Shown here one piece after another: positions 20,416-29,861 of a stretch of DNA of 64,000 nucleotides; the first letter of the stretch is position 1; every line of letters begins with the position of its first letter. The DNA comes from Paramoeba atlantica (Eukaryota > Discosea): assembly GCA_977017575.1 (NCBI GenBank), contig CDRNVI010000036.1, forward strand, positions 1-64,000, given 5' to 3'. Made by a program: the position numbers and the translations under genes. The notes under the pieces were generated by a model that was not told the origin of the DNA, did no database searches, and saw only the letters and a program-made list of their open reading frames with translations.

Positions 20416-20656
20416 GAGTGGAAACTCGGTATAGGAAACAATCTAGCACTTAATTCAGCGATATTTGGTGTTAAAATGAATGAAAGCAAAACACCCCATT
20501 TTTTTACACTAGCGATATTCCTGTATGATAGCGAAATACAAACCAAAGTAAAGCGCATCATTAGTACTTCACAGGGTTAGTATTCCAATTCGTGAAAAAC
20601 AAAAATGTACTTTTTTTTGTACTCGTTATTTTGCAGTTGTAAGATCCCCAATCTCA

Positions 20657-21037
20657 TTATTCATATAATTTCTCCTTCTTTCTCTTATTACTCGTGCGTC
20701 GCCTTTTCTTTCTTTTGGTTGAGATTTCTTCCATAAATTCCTGTGGTGGTTCTGAATTAATGATGACATTGACGTCGTAATCGTTTGTTTCATCGAATTC
20801 TCCATTTTCGCTCATAATTTTAGAAAACTGTATTAAAGGGTCCAAGCAATCTGATGTCACATCGTTTGAGCCGGAGGCCCAGTTTAAAGTGTACTTTCCA
20901 TCAGTGGCTTTCCAAACGATTCCACTTTTTGGAGGTGCTCCGCGAATTTTTAGGGAGCAACGAGTACGGCTGGGATTCTCTTGATACAAATCTGCAGAGG
21001 CGTTGACGAAATCCTGAAGAGAAGAGAGGCGCACCAT
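20657..21037 (-). CDS. SRP9: SRP9-like signal recognition particle protein
   Basis: The 126-residue protein starts at ATG 21037. Residues 1-75 follow the SRP9-21 pattern: SLQDFVNASADLYQENPSRT, then a basic strand CSLKIRG, a WKATDGKYTLNW stretch and a final helix PLIQFSKIM. The C-terminal third is an acidic segment followed by a lysine/arginine-rich tail (KRKKRRRTSNKRKKEK), which is extra relative to the 86-residue human protein and could bind RNA. SRP9 pairs with SRP14 on the Alu domain of SRP RNA and delays elongation. Trypanosomatids are reported to lack this heterodimer, so presence in a kinetoplastid-like genome is notable. The identification rests on pattern, without a search. Confidence 0.65.
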   Translation of the reverse strand: MVRLSSLQDFVNASADLYQENPSRTRCSLKIRGAPPKSGIVWKATDGKYTLNWASGSNDVTSDCLDPLIQFSKIMSENGEFDETNDYDVNVIINSEPPQEFMEEISTKRKKRRRTSNKRKKEKLYE

Positions 21038-21689
21038 AATATTACAAAAAAAGTCAAATCAGTAAAATTGTATAGGTGGCATCGCAGATCCATAATAAAA
21101 TAATATTCTTAACGTGCAATTCGGCATGTAAATTCCTGGAGAACACACTAAAAACTGGAAAAAAGGCAAGTTGAAAGCAGATTACACCCCCTCTCATAAA
21201 TAATGATAATGATAATAATAAATTTTCTGAGATTATCATTATCATTATTATTATCATTATTTATGAAGGCAATAAGGGGAGATCCGAAATAAACATACAT
21301 GTGTGTAGTATGATACTTTGTCTACGAAGGGAAAAAAACAAGACAAGATTAAAGGGGAGTTACGATAGAATGAAACCTTTTTGATAATTTTTGAGTAATT
21401 TTCAGTCCGAGGTAAAAATCTTTTTTCAATTATCATTATTAATGAAAGGGGGTGTACAGTCCAGAAATTAGTCCCCCCAGGCTACAGAGGACATCGTGAA
21501 AGTTTAAATTTCGCCCCCCTGAGTAGATTCGTAGTTCAAATAAATTTAGTGTTTCCTACAATATCCTTTTTGGAAGTAGCGCGTTACACAGCTTAAAGCC
21601 GAGGTGCCTGGTTCTCACTTCAAAAGGGTATTGCAACGTAGGATAGATTTTCTGTGCATCAACAAGGCACTATCTCGCCCCACCTTATT
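21038..21689. other. intergenic region with inverted ATT/GAT hairpin
   Basis: No gene. A large hairpin lies at 21197-21266: CATAAATAATGATAATGATA pairs with TTATCATTATTTATG at the far side. A weaker inverted pair, ACACCCCCTCTCATAAATAA (from 21184) and its complement near 21435-21455 (AATGAAAGGGGGTGT), encloses about 270 bases and could mark a small inverted-repeat element. C-runs follow at 21470 and 21520. Confidence 0.55.
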
Positions 21690-22595
21690 CTAATCATTTG
21701 TGGGATGAAATTTTCCACAGAAAGCGTTCCGAACTTCATCGGCCATACTAGAGGGCTGGAATACACCCATATCTGTAAAATATAGAGTAATATTGCTGGG
21801 GTCTACATATTCAAGTGGCCTCGAGACGGTGTGATCTCCGCATGAGGAAGAATAGATCTGCTCATCGTGAAGACTTATGGGAGATAGCTCCGTAAAGCGG
21901 AATGTTTCTGCTATGACATAGACGTCCACTTTTGCGCAAGCTGCTAAAGTTGCAACTTGCGAGGCTCCTGTAGAACACATGCATCCCCCTTGCGGTGTTA
22001 CAGCATTTGCTGCTAATACCACACACTGTACTTCCGAAAGAAAGGACCAAACGGATACGTCGTGTATAACGTGACACTGCGTTTGACGGGTAGAACTGTT
22101 CCTTGTACCCAAATACTTGCCCGAAAGTCCACCAAGGTTTAACGGAGTACACTGGGTGAAATATACCTTAAAATTGGAGTTGTGCGTGGCATCGCACACA
22201 GCCTCGCAGAGCGTTTCACTATGACCGTGGACAAGAACACCTTTGCATTTTTCTAGGAAGGGTTTTGAAATACGCAGAATTCGAGTACGAGAGGAACCCC
22301 ACAGTCGCAACACGCGTTCACAATATCTGTCAAGTTCTTTCACTATTTGGCGGCAATCGCAATTTTGATTTAAGAACTTCGCAAATTGAGCTCTCAGTGA
22401 GCGGAATAAAATTTCCAAGGGCTCTTTTGTGTCAGGATAAATTTCTTTCGTAGATAAAAGGATTTCTAATTCCTCAACAGTGAAACTTGCGGATTTAGTA
22501 GTGAGCGTTTCGCGCACATCGCCAATAATAGAACACACACGTTTTTCATCAACTAATTCGGCTGAAATTCGTAGAGACGACTTTTGAGGAATCAT
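21690..22595 (-). CDS. translation initiation factor eIF2B subunit alpha
   Basis: The start ATG 22595 gives 301 residues, the usual size. The C-terminal half carries the regulatory-subunit pattern of eIF2B alpha/beta/delta: VLVHGHSETLCEAV, then CVVLAANAVTPQGGCMCSTG, VIAETFRFTELSPIS and the closing YFTDMGVFQPSSMADEVRN. eIF2B is the GDP/GTP exchange factor of eIF2; the alpha subunit senses eIF2 phosphorylation. The alpha assignment follows from the TELSPIS/TDMGVFQPS pattern, though delta-like or MTNA-like paralogues share the fold. A TTG twelve codons upstream is ignored. Confidence 0.88.
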   Translation of the reverse strand: MIPQKSSLRISAELVDEKRVCSIIGDVRETLTTKSASFTVEELEILLSTKEIYPDTKEPLEILFRSLRAQFAKFLNQNCDCRQIVKELDRYCERVLRLWGSSRTRILRISKPFLEKCKGVLVHGHSETLCEAVCDATHNSNFKVYFTQCTPLNLGGLSGKYLGTRNSSTRQTQCHVIHDVSVWSFLSEVQCVVLAANAVTPQGGCMCSTGASQVATLAACAKVDVYVIAETFRFTELSPISLHDEQIYSSSCGDHTVSRPLEYVDPSNITLYFTDMGVFQPSSMADEVRNAFCGKFHPTND

Positions 22596-22746
22596 CCAGT
22601 CAGTGTATGTGATAAGGTTGATACTGAACAATGCTATGAGAAATAAAACAGTGAGCGTACAGTAAGAATATTGACGTGAAAATCAATAGTAGGACCCATC
22701 ATACATAAAATGACTTGTCATGGGGAGAAACCTATTTCTATTCTAT

Positions 22747-23475
22747 TCATTCATACGCAGGTTCAATTTTCATCCCCCTTGTAACCATTTTTTGACAACT
22801 CTCGTGGATCTTTTGACGCAGACTTTGCGTATCACGTGCAATGGCCTTGTGATATTCTTCTAAAATATCCAACTGGGCTTGTTCCTCCTCGAACACCTGT
22901 CTCGGAGGTAAGCGCAAGAGAACCTCTTCCTTCACCATACGAGTAGGAATGAAGAGTTCCTCAATCGTGTCGGATTCCACGGGACTGGAACTCATTGGAG
23001 GAGCTGCATTCGGCTCTGTGGGCTTCACACGCTTGGACCCCACCGGAGAGTTTGCATGTTTAGAGAGAGTAAGGGGAGGAGGGGTGTGAGGAGTGAGGCG
23101 CAGCGCATGGGTAGTGCGGTATACCTCTCCATGGGTTAAGTACAGACACACACCCATGTCGAACTGCCCCCAGCCCTCCTCAGTAATCACGTAGGGCCCA
23201 GGAGAGGATACCGACCGCAGAGGAGTGTCAAAAGTTGGATGGAGTTCAAAAACAACTCGCTCAAGGATTGAGGAGAGAAGTTCTTCGTATCCTTCCAAGG
23301 GTGTGAGTTGCACTTTCCAGTCATAGAGACGATGAGACTCAACCCCGGTATCTTTTTTTACATGGGCCGTGCTATGTATTCGAATCAGTAGGGAGATGTG
23401 TCGAGTGGAGTTAAGGGGTGCTTCCTCGTCAGTTTGCTTTTCCATATTTCTCACTAGTTCCTCAGTGGTGGACAT
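22747..23475 (-). CDS. YEATS-domain protein (Yaf9/GAS41-like)
   Basis: Starting at ATG 23475, 242 residues. The YEATS domain covers about 25-135 with HVKKDTG, WKVQLTPLEGYEEL, VVFELHPTFDTPLRSV and PYVITEEGWGQFDMGVCLYL, the last being the most diagnostic piece. A proline- and serine-rich linker follows and a C-terminal coiled coil spans about 195-235. This layout (YEATS then coiled coil) matches Yaf9/GAS41, a reader of acylated histone lysines shared by the NuA4 acetyltransferase and SWR1 remodeller. An MRG-domain protein, another NuA4 component, is encoded at 52.6 kb in the same array. Confidence 0.88.
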   Translation of the reverse strand: MSTTEELVRNMEKQTDEEAPLNSTRHISLLIRIHSTAHVKKDTGVESHRLYDWKVQLTPLEGYEELLSSILERVVFELHPTFDTPLRSVSSPGPYVITEEGWGQFDMGVCLYLTHGEVYRTTHALRLTPHTPPPLTLSKHANSPVGSKRVKPTEPNAAPPMSSSPVESDTIEELFIPTRMVKEEVLLRLPPRQVFEEEQAQLDILEEYHKAIARDTQSLRQKIHESCQKMVTRGMKIEPAYE

Positions 23476-23784
23476 TATTCATAGACCTGAGTGACTAGCC
23501 ATACATCAATATTTCTTACCTTCTAATTCACCACTGTAGGGAACAATTCGATCATTTACTAATCATTCACTGCTTAGAGAAAGGAAATGATTGGTTCAAA
23601 ACACAGCCGTTGTGTTTTCAGATCTCCCCTATGCAAAAAAAGATGTATCAGAGATGATAGTTTGAAGTAAAATATTCTTGCCACTCACCTGTTGACAATG
23701 TCAACTTTACATGATAAAAAAACCGTAGGCGTGTAAAAAAAATTCTGCAGCAGGGCATGCGAAATACAGGAATGATGGCACCAT
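23476..23784. other. intergenic spacer, nothing recognised
   Basis: About 310 bases without supported features. Confidence 0.4.
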
Positions 23785-25809
23785 TTACAGAAAATCTTCA
23801 ATAAAAGCATCTCTTCGCACCGATGAAGTCGTAGCGACGCTAGGCTTGTACCGAACCTTATGTACCGTAACTATGCTTGTATTTTTCGAGTCGGAGGGGC
23901 TATTTCCGTCCGATGATTCAACAGCGACCTTCCTAAACTTATGAAAAGGATCCCTTCGCTTTTGTACCTTTTTCGGTGGCTCTATGATCTTATCGCTCTG
24001 TGCCTCACGTGTCTTACTTACTGAGTTACCCATCGATTTCCTTTGGCCAGATGCGGATGAAATTTCTGTCGAAGTACCGGAACCGGCCTTATGCTTTTGG
24101 TCTCGGTTTCCTTGCCTAGCATAGGCTTCGCACAGAAAACCCTGCACATGCACAGGAAGAAGAGAGGAGCCAAGTAGATGCACGGAATTCGCAGCATCTG
24201 ATTCTACCTCCACTTTCTGATTGGCGAATCGGTTCTTCGCGGACAGACGCGCGGTAGACGCTGCATGTATCCCAGAAGTGAGTAGGGACGGGGCGTAGCA
24301 CCGCAACACTTCCGCGACATATGAAACGTATGCGATCCTTTCCGCGGATAGCATGTCCAAATGAGAAACCGATCTCGCAGAGGGAATTTTCTCTCGTAAG
24401 GCCGTACAGAGGGAATGCACACACGGTACGTACTCCAGTAATACATCCCACGGGCTCATAAACACGCCTCTGTTCACGGTGTATAACTGAGAGAGCTCGG
24501 TTAGCTCGCCTTGTCGTATTCCGCTAAGTGAGGTGCATGCGCTCGCGCAGCGAGGCCAATGCAAGGAGGGTGTGGCGGTTCGATGGCCCTGGCAAGAAAT
24601 ATGAGTGGCGGCTACAGCCGCACATACCATATCCGTGTCAGCAACTGTTTGTTTTCTGCGATCGCTGGTTGTCCACCATTCCGCTGCCCTACATGTGTGT
24701 AATCCGCGGTCATATGTGTAGTCCCCAGTGCCCAAATAACTCAGATAGTTCTCGTACACCCCTGCGGCGGCTAAAGCAAGGTCTTCAAAATTCCGAAGTT
24801 TAGCAGCCAGTTCACGCACATGCACCAGCTTTTTGGTGGCCTCATCCTCCAACGACCCTCTTCGGAATACACGTTTCCAGAGATGAAATGATGTGCTTGT
24901 GAGAGCTGAGCCTTCGACTTCATCCGTTTCTGCGGGAAAAAAAGCAAACTGAAGAAGATTGAGACCTTTTCGCATATCCCCTTCGGAGGTCGCCGCAATG
25001 CGTTTTACTAACATGGACTTCTCTGTAGGCCCGAGAGAGGGATATAGCCCCTCACTAGTGATGATGCGAAGAAATCGAGAGGCCATACGTGACTCCTGGA
25101 CAGCGGGAAACTGTATGACCCCAACCACGCTCTGTTGCCTCAATGTGCGCAACGTGGGTGTGTACAAGTCATTTGCAATGCATATAATCGGGACCGGCAC
25201 GTTGGACTTTAGCCCATGGTTCGTCAACGCGCTGAGTCCACTGGGAGAAATCCCATCTACCTCCTCAATGAGAAGAAAGTTTTTCCCTTCACCCTCCGCA
25301 ATAGACTGATTCTTTGCGGCCTGCAGGACGGTTTGAAGCGTCTTTGCGAGGGCCCCCTCACTACGCTCCCTACTCGCGTTGATCTCTACTGTGTGGAATC
25401 CCCAGTGGGAGGCTATGACGTTACACACAGTACTCTTACCCACTCCAGGGGGTCCGGTGAGTAACAATGCGCGATAAGGAACGTCCGCATCCTCCTCGTG
25501 CCGTGTGGCTGTCGATTGCTTTTGGAATAGTTCAGCGTATGATTGAAAGTAGGCCATAACTTGCAGGTTGCAGGTTTCATCGCTGAGGAGTTCGGTATAC
25601 TGTGAAGGGCGCCACTTCAGTGCTAACAAGTCTGGCGGCAAGCAGATGTCCTCCGTCGGTTGGACAGGTTTTCGTTTTGCTTTGAGGGCATCTGGAAGAC
25701 GTACAGTATGCTTCGAATTACGATTGAATTCCTCAGATGGCAACTCTTCCTCAGAAAAATCTATCCAATGTACACCACTCACATCGGAATATAGCGCAAG
25801 ACGTCCCAT
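23785..25809 (-). CDS. CTF18: CTF18-like clamp loader large subunit
   Basis: A 674-residue AAA+ protein from ATG 25809. Residues 63-80 (KWRPSQYTELLSDETCN) are the CTF18 hallmark that precedes the ATPase. Walker A is GPPGVGKST (about 118-126). Walker B is LLIEEVDG, with Glu where the family has Asp. IICIANDLYTPTLRTLRQQ is the sensor-1 region typical of CTF18, and GDMRKGLNLLQF is sensor 2. A helical region follows and the last 140 residues are basic and disordered. With RFC2-5 and DCC1/CTF8 this subunit loads PCNA at forks and supports sister-chromatid cohesion. RFC1 is the alternative; the LLSDE motif and absence of a BRCT domain argue for CTF18. Confidence 0.87.
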   Translation of the reverse strand: MGRLALYSDVSGVHWIDFSEEELPSEEFNRNSKHTVRLPDALKAKRKPVQPTEDICLPPDLLALKWRPSQYTELLSDETCNLQVMAYFQSYAELFQKQSTATRHEEDADVPYRALLLTGPPGVGKSTVCNVIASHWGFHTVEINASRERSEGALAKTLQTVLQAAKNQSIAEGEGKNFLLIEEVDGISPSGLSALTNHGLKSNVPVPIICIANDLYTPTLRTLRQQSVVGVIQFPAVQESRMASRFLRIITSEGLYPSLGPTEKSMLVKRIAATSEGDMRKGLNLLQFAFFPAETDEVEGSALTSTSFHLWKRVFRRGSLEDEATKKLVHVRELAAKLRNFEDLALAAAGVYENYLSYLGTGDYTYDRGLHTCRAAEWWTTSDRRKQTVADTDMVCAAVAATHISCQGHRTATPSLHWPRCASACTSLSGIRQGELTELSQLYTVNRGVFMSPWDVLLEYVPCVHSLCTALREKIPSARSVSHLDMLSAERIAYVSYVAEVLRCYAPSLLTSGIHAASTARLSAKNRFANQKVEVESDAANSVHLLGSSLLPVHVQGFLCEAYARQGNRDQKHKAGSGTSTEISSASGQRKSMGNSVSKTREAQSDKIIEPPKKVQKRRDPFHKFRKVAVESSDGNSPSDSKNTSIVTVHKVRYKPSVATTSSVRRDAFIEDFL

Positions 25810-26057
25810 TCACTTTCCAATCACGATGTGAACAGTCTGTGCTATAAAAATGACATTGATTTCTCGTGAAAATACGACAGGTAGGTAAAGATTTTCCAAA
25901 CAGAAGAAATGAGTTAGCGTTGTTATTTAGTGTAGTCAAAACAGAACAACAATTCGCACCGTGCATTAAAATCTTTAAGGCTTCACCCTCAAGTGTAGAA
26001 ATCAAATAAATCAGAAAAAAAGATACCCAGCATACTTTAGTCGCGTGCAACCCATGC

Positions 26058-26831
26058 CTATGAGTATTGCTCCTCTAGAAGGATGTACGCGCTCTTGTTG
26101 CCACCTTCGATATTGTGAGACGAGGTTGACATTGAATGGTGTCTTAGTGCGTAGGTCCTTTGAACGTGCATCGCTTTCGTAGCATTGTTGAACAGCTCAC
26201 ATTGATCTTTGCGACGTGGTTGATGCTCGGACTTCGCATCATACGTGACGTGAAAAGGAATGGATGGATGGTGCGATCTTCCGACTACATCATTTGAGGT
26301 ATTTGTCTCACTGCTCATATTCCTAGAGAGTGTTTCTATGACGAAGCAGCATACGTTCAATGTCGCGTTTTGAGCATACTTTGATAAAGCTTCCAACTCA
26401 GCAACTTCACATTGTTCATCTACGGATCCCGTTTCAAACTTTTCCAACATGCGCGACAAAAGATTCAACTCTTTGTATGAGTTCGATGTTACATTAGATA
26501 AAGATTCATATGAATCTAATAGCAATTTCAATTTATTCACAATGTCTATTTCTTTTAAACGTTGACACATGTCTCGGAGAGCAGTAATATCCGATACGTT
26601 CTTTCGAACGTCAGTCAGAATGATGTACACGCTGAACATGCGCCGATAATCTACAGAAAAGTCTTCATACGTATCTAACGCCCGCAGTCGATGCAAAAAC
26701 TCTGCTGCACATCGTTGGGCTACACCGTCACCTAGTTTGACATCTGCCTGTATTAAATCAAAGAGAAGGTGAATCAAGGAACAATCTCGATTTCGAGAAG
26801 GCTGCGATGAAAATAGAAGTGGGCAATTCAT
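26058..26831 (-). CDS. hypothetical protein, alpha-helical
   Basis: A 257-residue frame from ATG 26831 on the coding strand of the array. Residues 15-175 are predicted by eye to be mostly amphipathic helices (for example RMFSVYIILTDVRKNVSDI and NKLKLLLDSYESLSN); the C-terminal 80 residues are polar and His/Ser-rich. No motif, signal peptide or membrane segment is recognised. Its length, position and lack of competing frames support a real gene. Function unknown. Confidence 0.55.
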   Translation of the reverse strand: MNCPLLFSSQPSRNRDCSLIHLLFDLIQADVKLGDGVAQRCAAEFLHRLRALDTYEDFSVDYRRMFSVYIILTDVRKNVSDITALRDMCQRLKEIDIVNKLKLLLDSYESLSNVTSNSYKELNLLSRMLEKFETGSVDEQCEVAELEALSKYAQNATLNVCCFVIETLSRNMSSETNTSNDVVGRSHHPSIPFHVTYDAKSEHQPRRKDQCELFNNATKAMHVQRTYALRHHSMSTSSHNIEGGNKSAYILLEEQYS

Positions 26832-27191
26832 TGTTCGGTACGTGTTTAAAAAATCTAATGGAGAATACTCAAGGAAACATTTACAATAACCAAGTAGTGT
26901 GACTGCTTTCGAAGAGGACTTATCCTGTATATGAAAAAGAAGCGCCTAATCGTTTTTACGATACAAGTGGTTTGCCACACGTAGCCCACCGCACAACATC
27001 TACGCAAAAATCAAGGAAAGAAAGAAGGGAAGAAGAAATAATGCAAAAGCTAAATAAGCAAAAGAATGTGATTAGCGTTACAAAGAGAGATTAAAAAACA
27101 TGCATTAGGGATCTCAACATACATACTGTAAAACTCGTATAAAAAGCGCATGGTTTAATAATTAGAGCCACTGGCTTTATTCGCTCGTTTT
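26832..27191. other. intergenic spacer, nothing recognised
   Basis: About 360 AT-rich bases with no supported feature. Confidence 0.4.
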
Positions 27192-27767
27192 TTATTCGGT
27201 CGACTCCGATTTTTCTCTTCGTCGCTCTGCGCGAGAGGGCTTCGCATTTTCCTCTGCACCTTGCGTCATTCGAAGCAGCGCATTGGGTTCAGCAAAAGGG
27301 CGCTGTAGATTATCATAAGCACGTTTGCCCAACGTGTGGATTTGGAAAATCGGACTGTTGTACAACGTCATGGGGTGATGGACGCACTGATACAGCAGCG
27401 GCGGCACTACGCCCCATTTGTAGTGTACGAAGCACAAAATAAGCACACCAAGAAAAAGTCGAGAAAAGGCCAACTCGCGCCATTTCGCGAGATCATAGTT
27501 CATATGTGTCGTCTCGGTGTTTCCGTACCCTTCCTGTGGTTGAAGTCCGGAGCCCAATGACTTCGGTTCCTTGTAGCAAAGTTTCGTGTGATCGGCTCGT
27601 CGGATAATACGGAAATACAAATCAATCAGGGCGAGAGCCAGTAGACCGTGCACTGTGGCATATACAAGGTAAATGCGGTGAAGCGTTTCGATCTTTGTCA
27701 TGTCAACGGTACGGAGCACGACGATCATGAAAATCGTCATGAGTAATGTAGAGGAGGGGCGAAACAT
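27192..27767 (-). CDS. SND3: PHO88/SND3 family ER membrane protein
   Basis: 191 residues from ATG 27767. Membrane segments lie near 5-22, 32-52 and 92-110. The family pattern is clear in the second half: MNYDLAKWRELAFSRLFLG, then FVHYKWGVVPPLLYQ, then a segment ending QIHTLGKRAYDNLQRPF, which aligns with yeast Pho88 where the motif is HLFGKPATGDLKRPF. The C-terminus is charged and disordered. Pho88, now called Snd3, belongs to the SRP-independent ER targeting route. It appears in the same gene array as an SRP9-like gene. A TTG 12 codons upstream is ignored. Confidence 0.88.
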   Translation of the reverse strand: MFRPSSTLLMTIFMIVVLRTVDMTKIETLHRIYLVYATVHGLLALALIDLYFRIIRRADHTKLCYKEPKSLGSGLQPQEGYGNTETTHMNYDLAKWRELAFSRLFLGVLILCFVHYKWGVVPPLLYQCVHHPMTLYNSPIFQIHTLGKRAYDNLQRPFAEPNALLRMTQGAEENAKPSRAERRREKSESTE

Positions 27768-27922
27768 TGCGGTACAAAAGGGCTGACGAAAAAAATAAAT
27801 CAATCAAGAATATCTAGAATCTCATGTATCTCAGAGGCTTAAATCACAAACATTGCGATGTAGTATGAAAAAAAGCAGGCCAAACAGTAAGTCTTTTGAA
27901 GTCTCAATACACAGAAATGAAA

Positions 27923-28756
27923 TTATGGAGCTTTCGTCGACGGGACAGAATAAGAGCATTCTTCGCTATGACAAAGCGAATATTGCAGTCTTTTGTACAC
28001 CTTTTGTAGGAGTGCAATGCGAGGCAATGTTTCTTGGAAAGCGACACTTGTTCGAATATGAGACGTGGAATCTCTCCATACTATGCAAAGGACATAAATT
28101 ACCTGAAAACGATGAAAGTTTTCGTTGATGTACACTCCATGTATACGGTCCCAAGGAATAAAACGGTGATAACATTGTAATCCGAAGTAAGAATATCCTT
28201 CTAGTTGCAGTCCAACGTCTTCGTACAATGCAAGAGATTCCGATGCTACGTAGAAAAGGAAGGTATAAAGTAGAGTCCCTGTAATGCTGGCAATTATCAG
28301 ATTGTTCAGTAGGAGCGGAATATAGGACGGAACTTGGAATCGGTGGAGCCAGGTATTCCAGATGCCCGCACCACACGTTACGTGCTTTTTTCTCTGAAAC
28401 AAGTCGTACCACGATTTCAACTCATCAAAGACACTATCGCTAAGGGTGTTTAGTAACAAGAAAAGTTCAATCACAATTTCGTTGAGGTAGAAGCCTTCGA
28501 GCTTCAATTTTTCACTACCTGTGGAACTAAAATTGAGCGCATTGGAGGAGTGTTGATCATGTTCTTCTTGTTCAGGATTCCTATAAGATTTCCTATGATT
28601 TACGCGATCGAATCTGATGGAACGAAGAAACGTGAATTGCAATACAAGAATGGACGAGAAGAACATCAACAGAAATTTGAGCACCTGTCTTGGTGGTTTT
28701 CGCACATCATAGTAAACTGAAGTTAAGGTCAGTTCCTGACTCGAAACTTCACACAT
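27923..28756 (-). CDS. PIGH: PIG-H subunit of GPI-GlcNAc transferase
   Basis: 277 residues starting at ATG 28756. Two hydrophobic stretches (about 25-45 and 150-170) precede the PIG-H domain: ESLALYEDVGLQLEGYSYFG, then the conserved IPWDRIHGVYINENFHRFQV and a final IALLQKVYKRLQ. This matches human PIG-H, where the motif order is ESLLVIGSLGIQLT, INEAIY and LIEIYRS. The subunit belongs to the ER complex that adds GlcNAc to phosphatidylinositol, step one of GPI synthesis. The inositol lipid substrate would come from the PI synthase encoded at 60.7 kb. Confidence 0.87.
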   Translation of the reverse strand: MCEVSSQELTLTSVYYDVRKPPRQVLKFLLMFFSSILVLQFTFLRSIRFDRVNHRKSYRNPEQEEHDQHSSNALNFSSTGSEKLKLEGFYLNEIVIELFLLLNTLSDSVFDELKSWYDLFQRKKHVTCGAGIWNTWLHRFQVPSYIPLLLNNLIIASITGTLLYTFLFYVASESLALYEDVGLQLEGYSYFGLQCYHRFIPWDRIHGVYINENFHRFQVIYVLCIVWRDSTSHIRTSVAFQETLPRIALLQKVYKRLQYSLCHSEECSYSVPSTKAP

Positions 28757-29129
28757 TTACAAAATAAAGTACGATGATATCGTAGTCAAAAATCCTTCTT
28801 AGGATAAAACAGAATACATAAACTGAAAAAAAGCAAAAAAGACTTCAAGCGCGTTCAGGGAAATAGCATGCAGTTGTGTTGTAGTGAAGGAATAACAATT
28901 TGAATCGCCAATTAAATTAAAATTAAGAAAAAAAAGATCCTGTGAGCAAAATGTAAGCCGTTCCAGAATATTTAGCAAGAAAGCATCCATATTTTAACCA
29001 AAAACCGGGCATCAGAAAGTAACATTCGCTATAAATGTTGAAATTAATGACTCCAGAAGCGCATCTTCTACTTCATCAACCAATAGTTCTAGGATCCCGC
29101 CTCTAGGATACACCTCTAATTCACAAATT
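28757..29129. other. intergenic region with one doubtful small frame
   Basis: A 63-codon minus-strand frame with an ATG at 28990 (stop at 28799) encodes a hydrophobic Leu/Phe-rich peptide. Nothing supports expression beyond orientation. Confidence 0.25.
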
Positions 29130-29861
29130 CTACTCAGGTGAAGCCTTCTGTTTGTGAAACAAATCCTTCACTGAGGGTTGCCCTTTAGACGCTGTTTCGT
29201 GAAACAAATCATCAAGGATAGGCTGCCCCTTTCCTAAACTATTGCGGAATGGATTGTCGTTATACCGAACGGTACAAGGTGTCTCGGCCGACTCCAAAAG
29301 TGTAATTTTATTGTACTGAACGTCTAGAAGAGACAATGAAGCGGGAACATCAGACATACGAAGGGTACCTGTAAAGCTGTTGTGATGCAATATCAGATGT
29401 GTAAGTTGTCGCGGGAGATTCCGCATCTCCAAGGGCGTTCGAAATCGATTTTCTGACAGGTCAAGGATTTGTAACGACTGCGGCAACACCGACATATCCA
29501 AGCCCGGACCAAATGAGTTATGACCGAGTTTTATTCGATGACAACAGGACGGAACAAACGCCAAAGTCACATTCCCGCGTAGTTGATTGGCTGTCAGATC
29601 AAGAGAAACGATATTCGGAGGAATACACTCCCAGTACAAGGATCCGCGAAGATTTCGATTACTCCAATGTATGTGATAGTGCGTCCCGTGCGATCGGCGG
29701 ATTCCGCTCCACTCACTAATTTGAGTCTCCCCGTCCCAGGAGGCGTAGGGGTTCTGAATGTCTCGAATAAAGCGTACGAATTCGATTTCGACAGGCAAAG
29801 AAATGCTCGAAATTTTTCCTACTCGTGACCTTTTGGTAGGAGGTTCCTCGATGTCGGACAT
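29130..29861 (-). CDS. LRR protein with duplicated C-terminal peptide
   Basis: 243 residues from ATG 29861. After a short polar N-terminus comes a degenerate N-cap (FVRFIRDIQNPYASWDG ... EWSG), then about five leucine-rich repeats of the form LPxSLxxLDLSxNxFxxxLxM (residues 68-200). The C-terminus holds two tandem 18-residue units, KGQPILDDLFHETAS and KGQPSVKDLFHKQKAS. There is no signal peptide or membrane anchor, suggesting a cytosolic binding protein. It is one of six LRR loci in the window that share the N-cap and repeat consensus. Function unknown. Confidence 0.75.
   Translation of the reverse strand: MSDIEEPPTKRSRVGKISSISLPVEIEFVRFIRDIQNPYASWDGETQISEWSGIRRSHGTHYHIHWSNRNLRGSLYWECIPPNIVSLDLTANQLRGNVTLAFVPSCCHRIKLGHNSFGPGLDMSVLPQSLQILDLSENRFRTPLEMRNLPRQLTHLILHHNSFTGTLRMSDVPASLSLLDVQYNKITLLESAETPCTVRYNDNPFRNSLGKGQPILDDLFHETASKGQPSVKDLFHKQKASPE

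Noticed and set aside
25751-26050. 99-codon minus-strand frame between CTF18 and the hypothetical protein
   Set aside because: It lacks an ATG near its start, overlaps the start of the CTF18 gene in another frame and has spacer-like composition.
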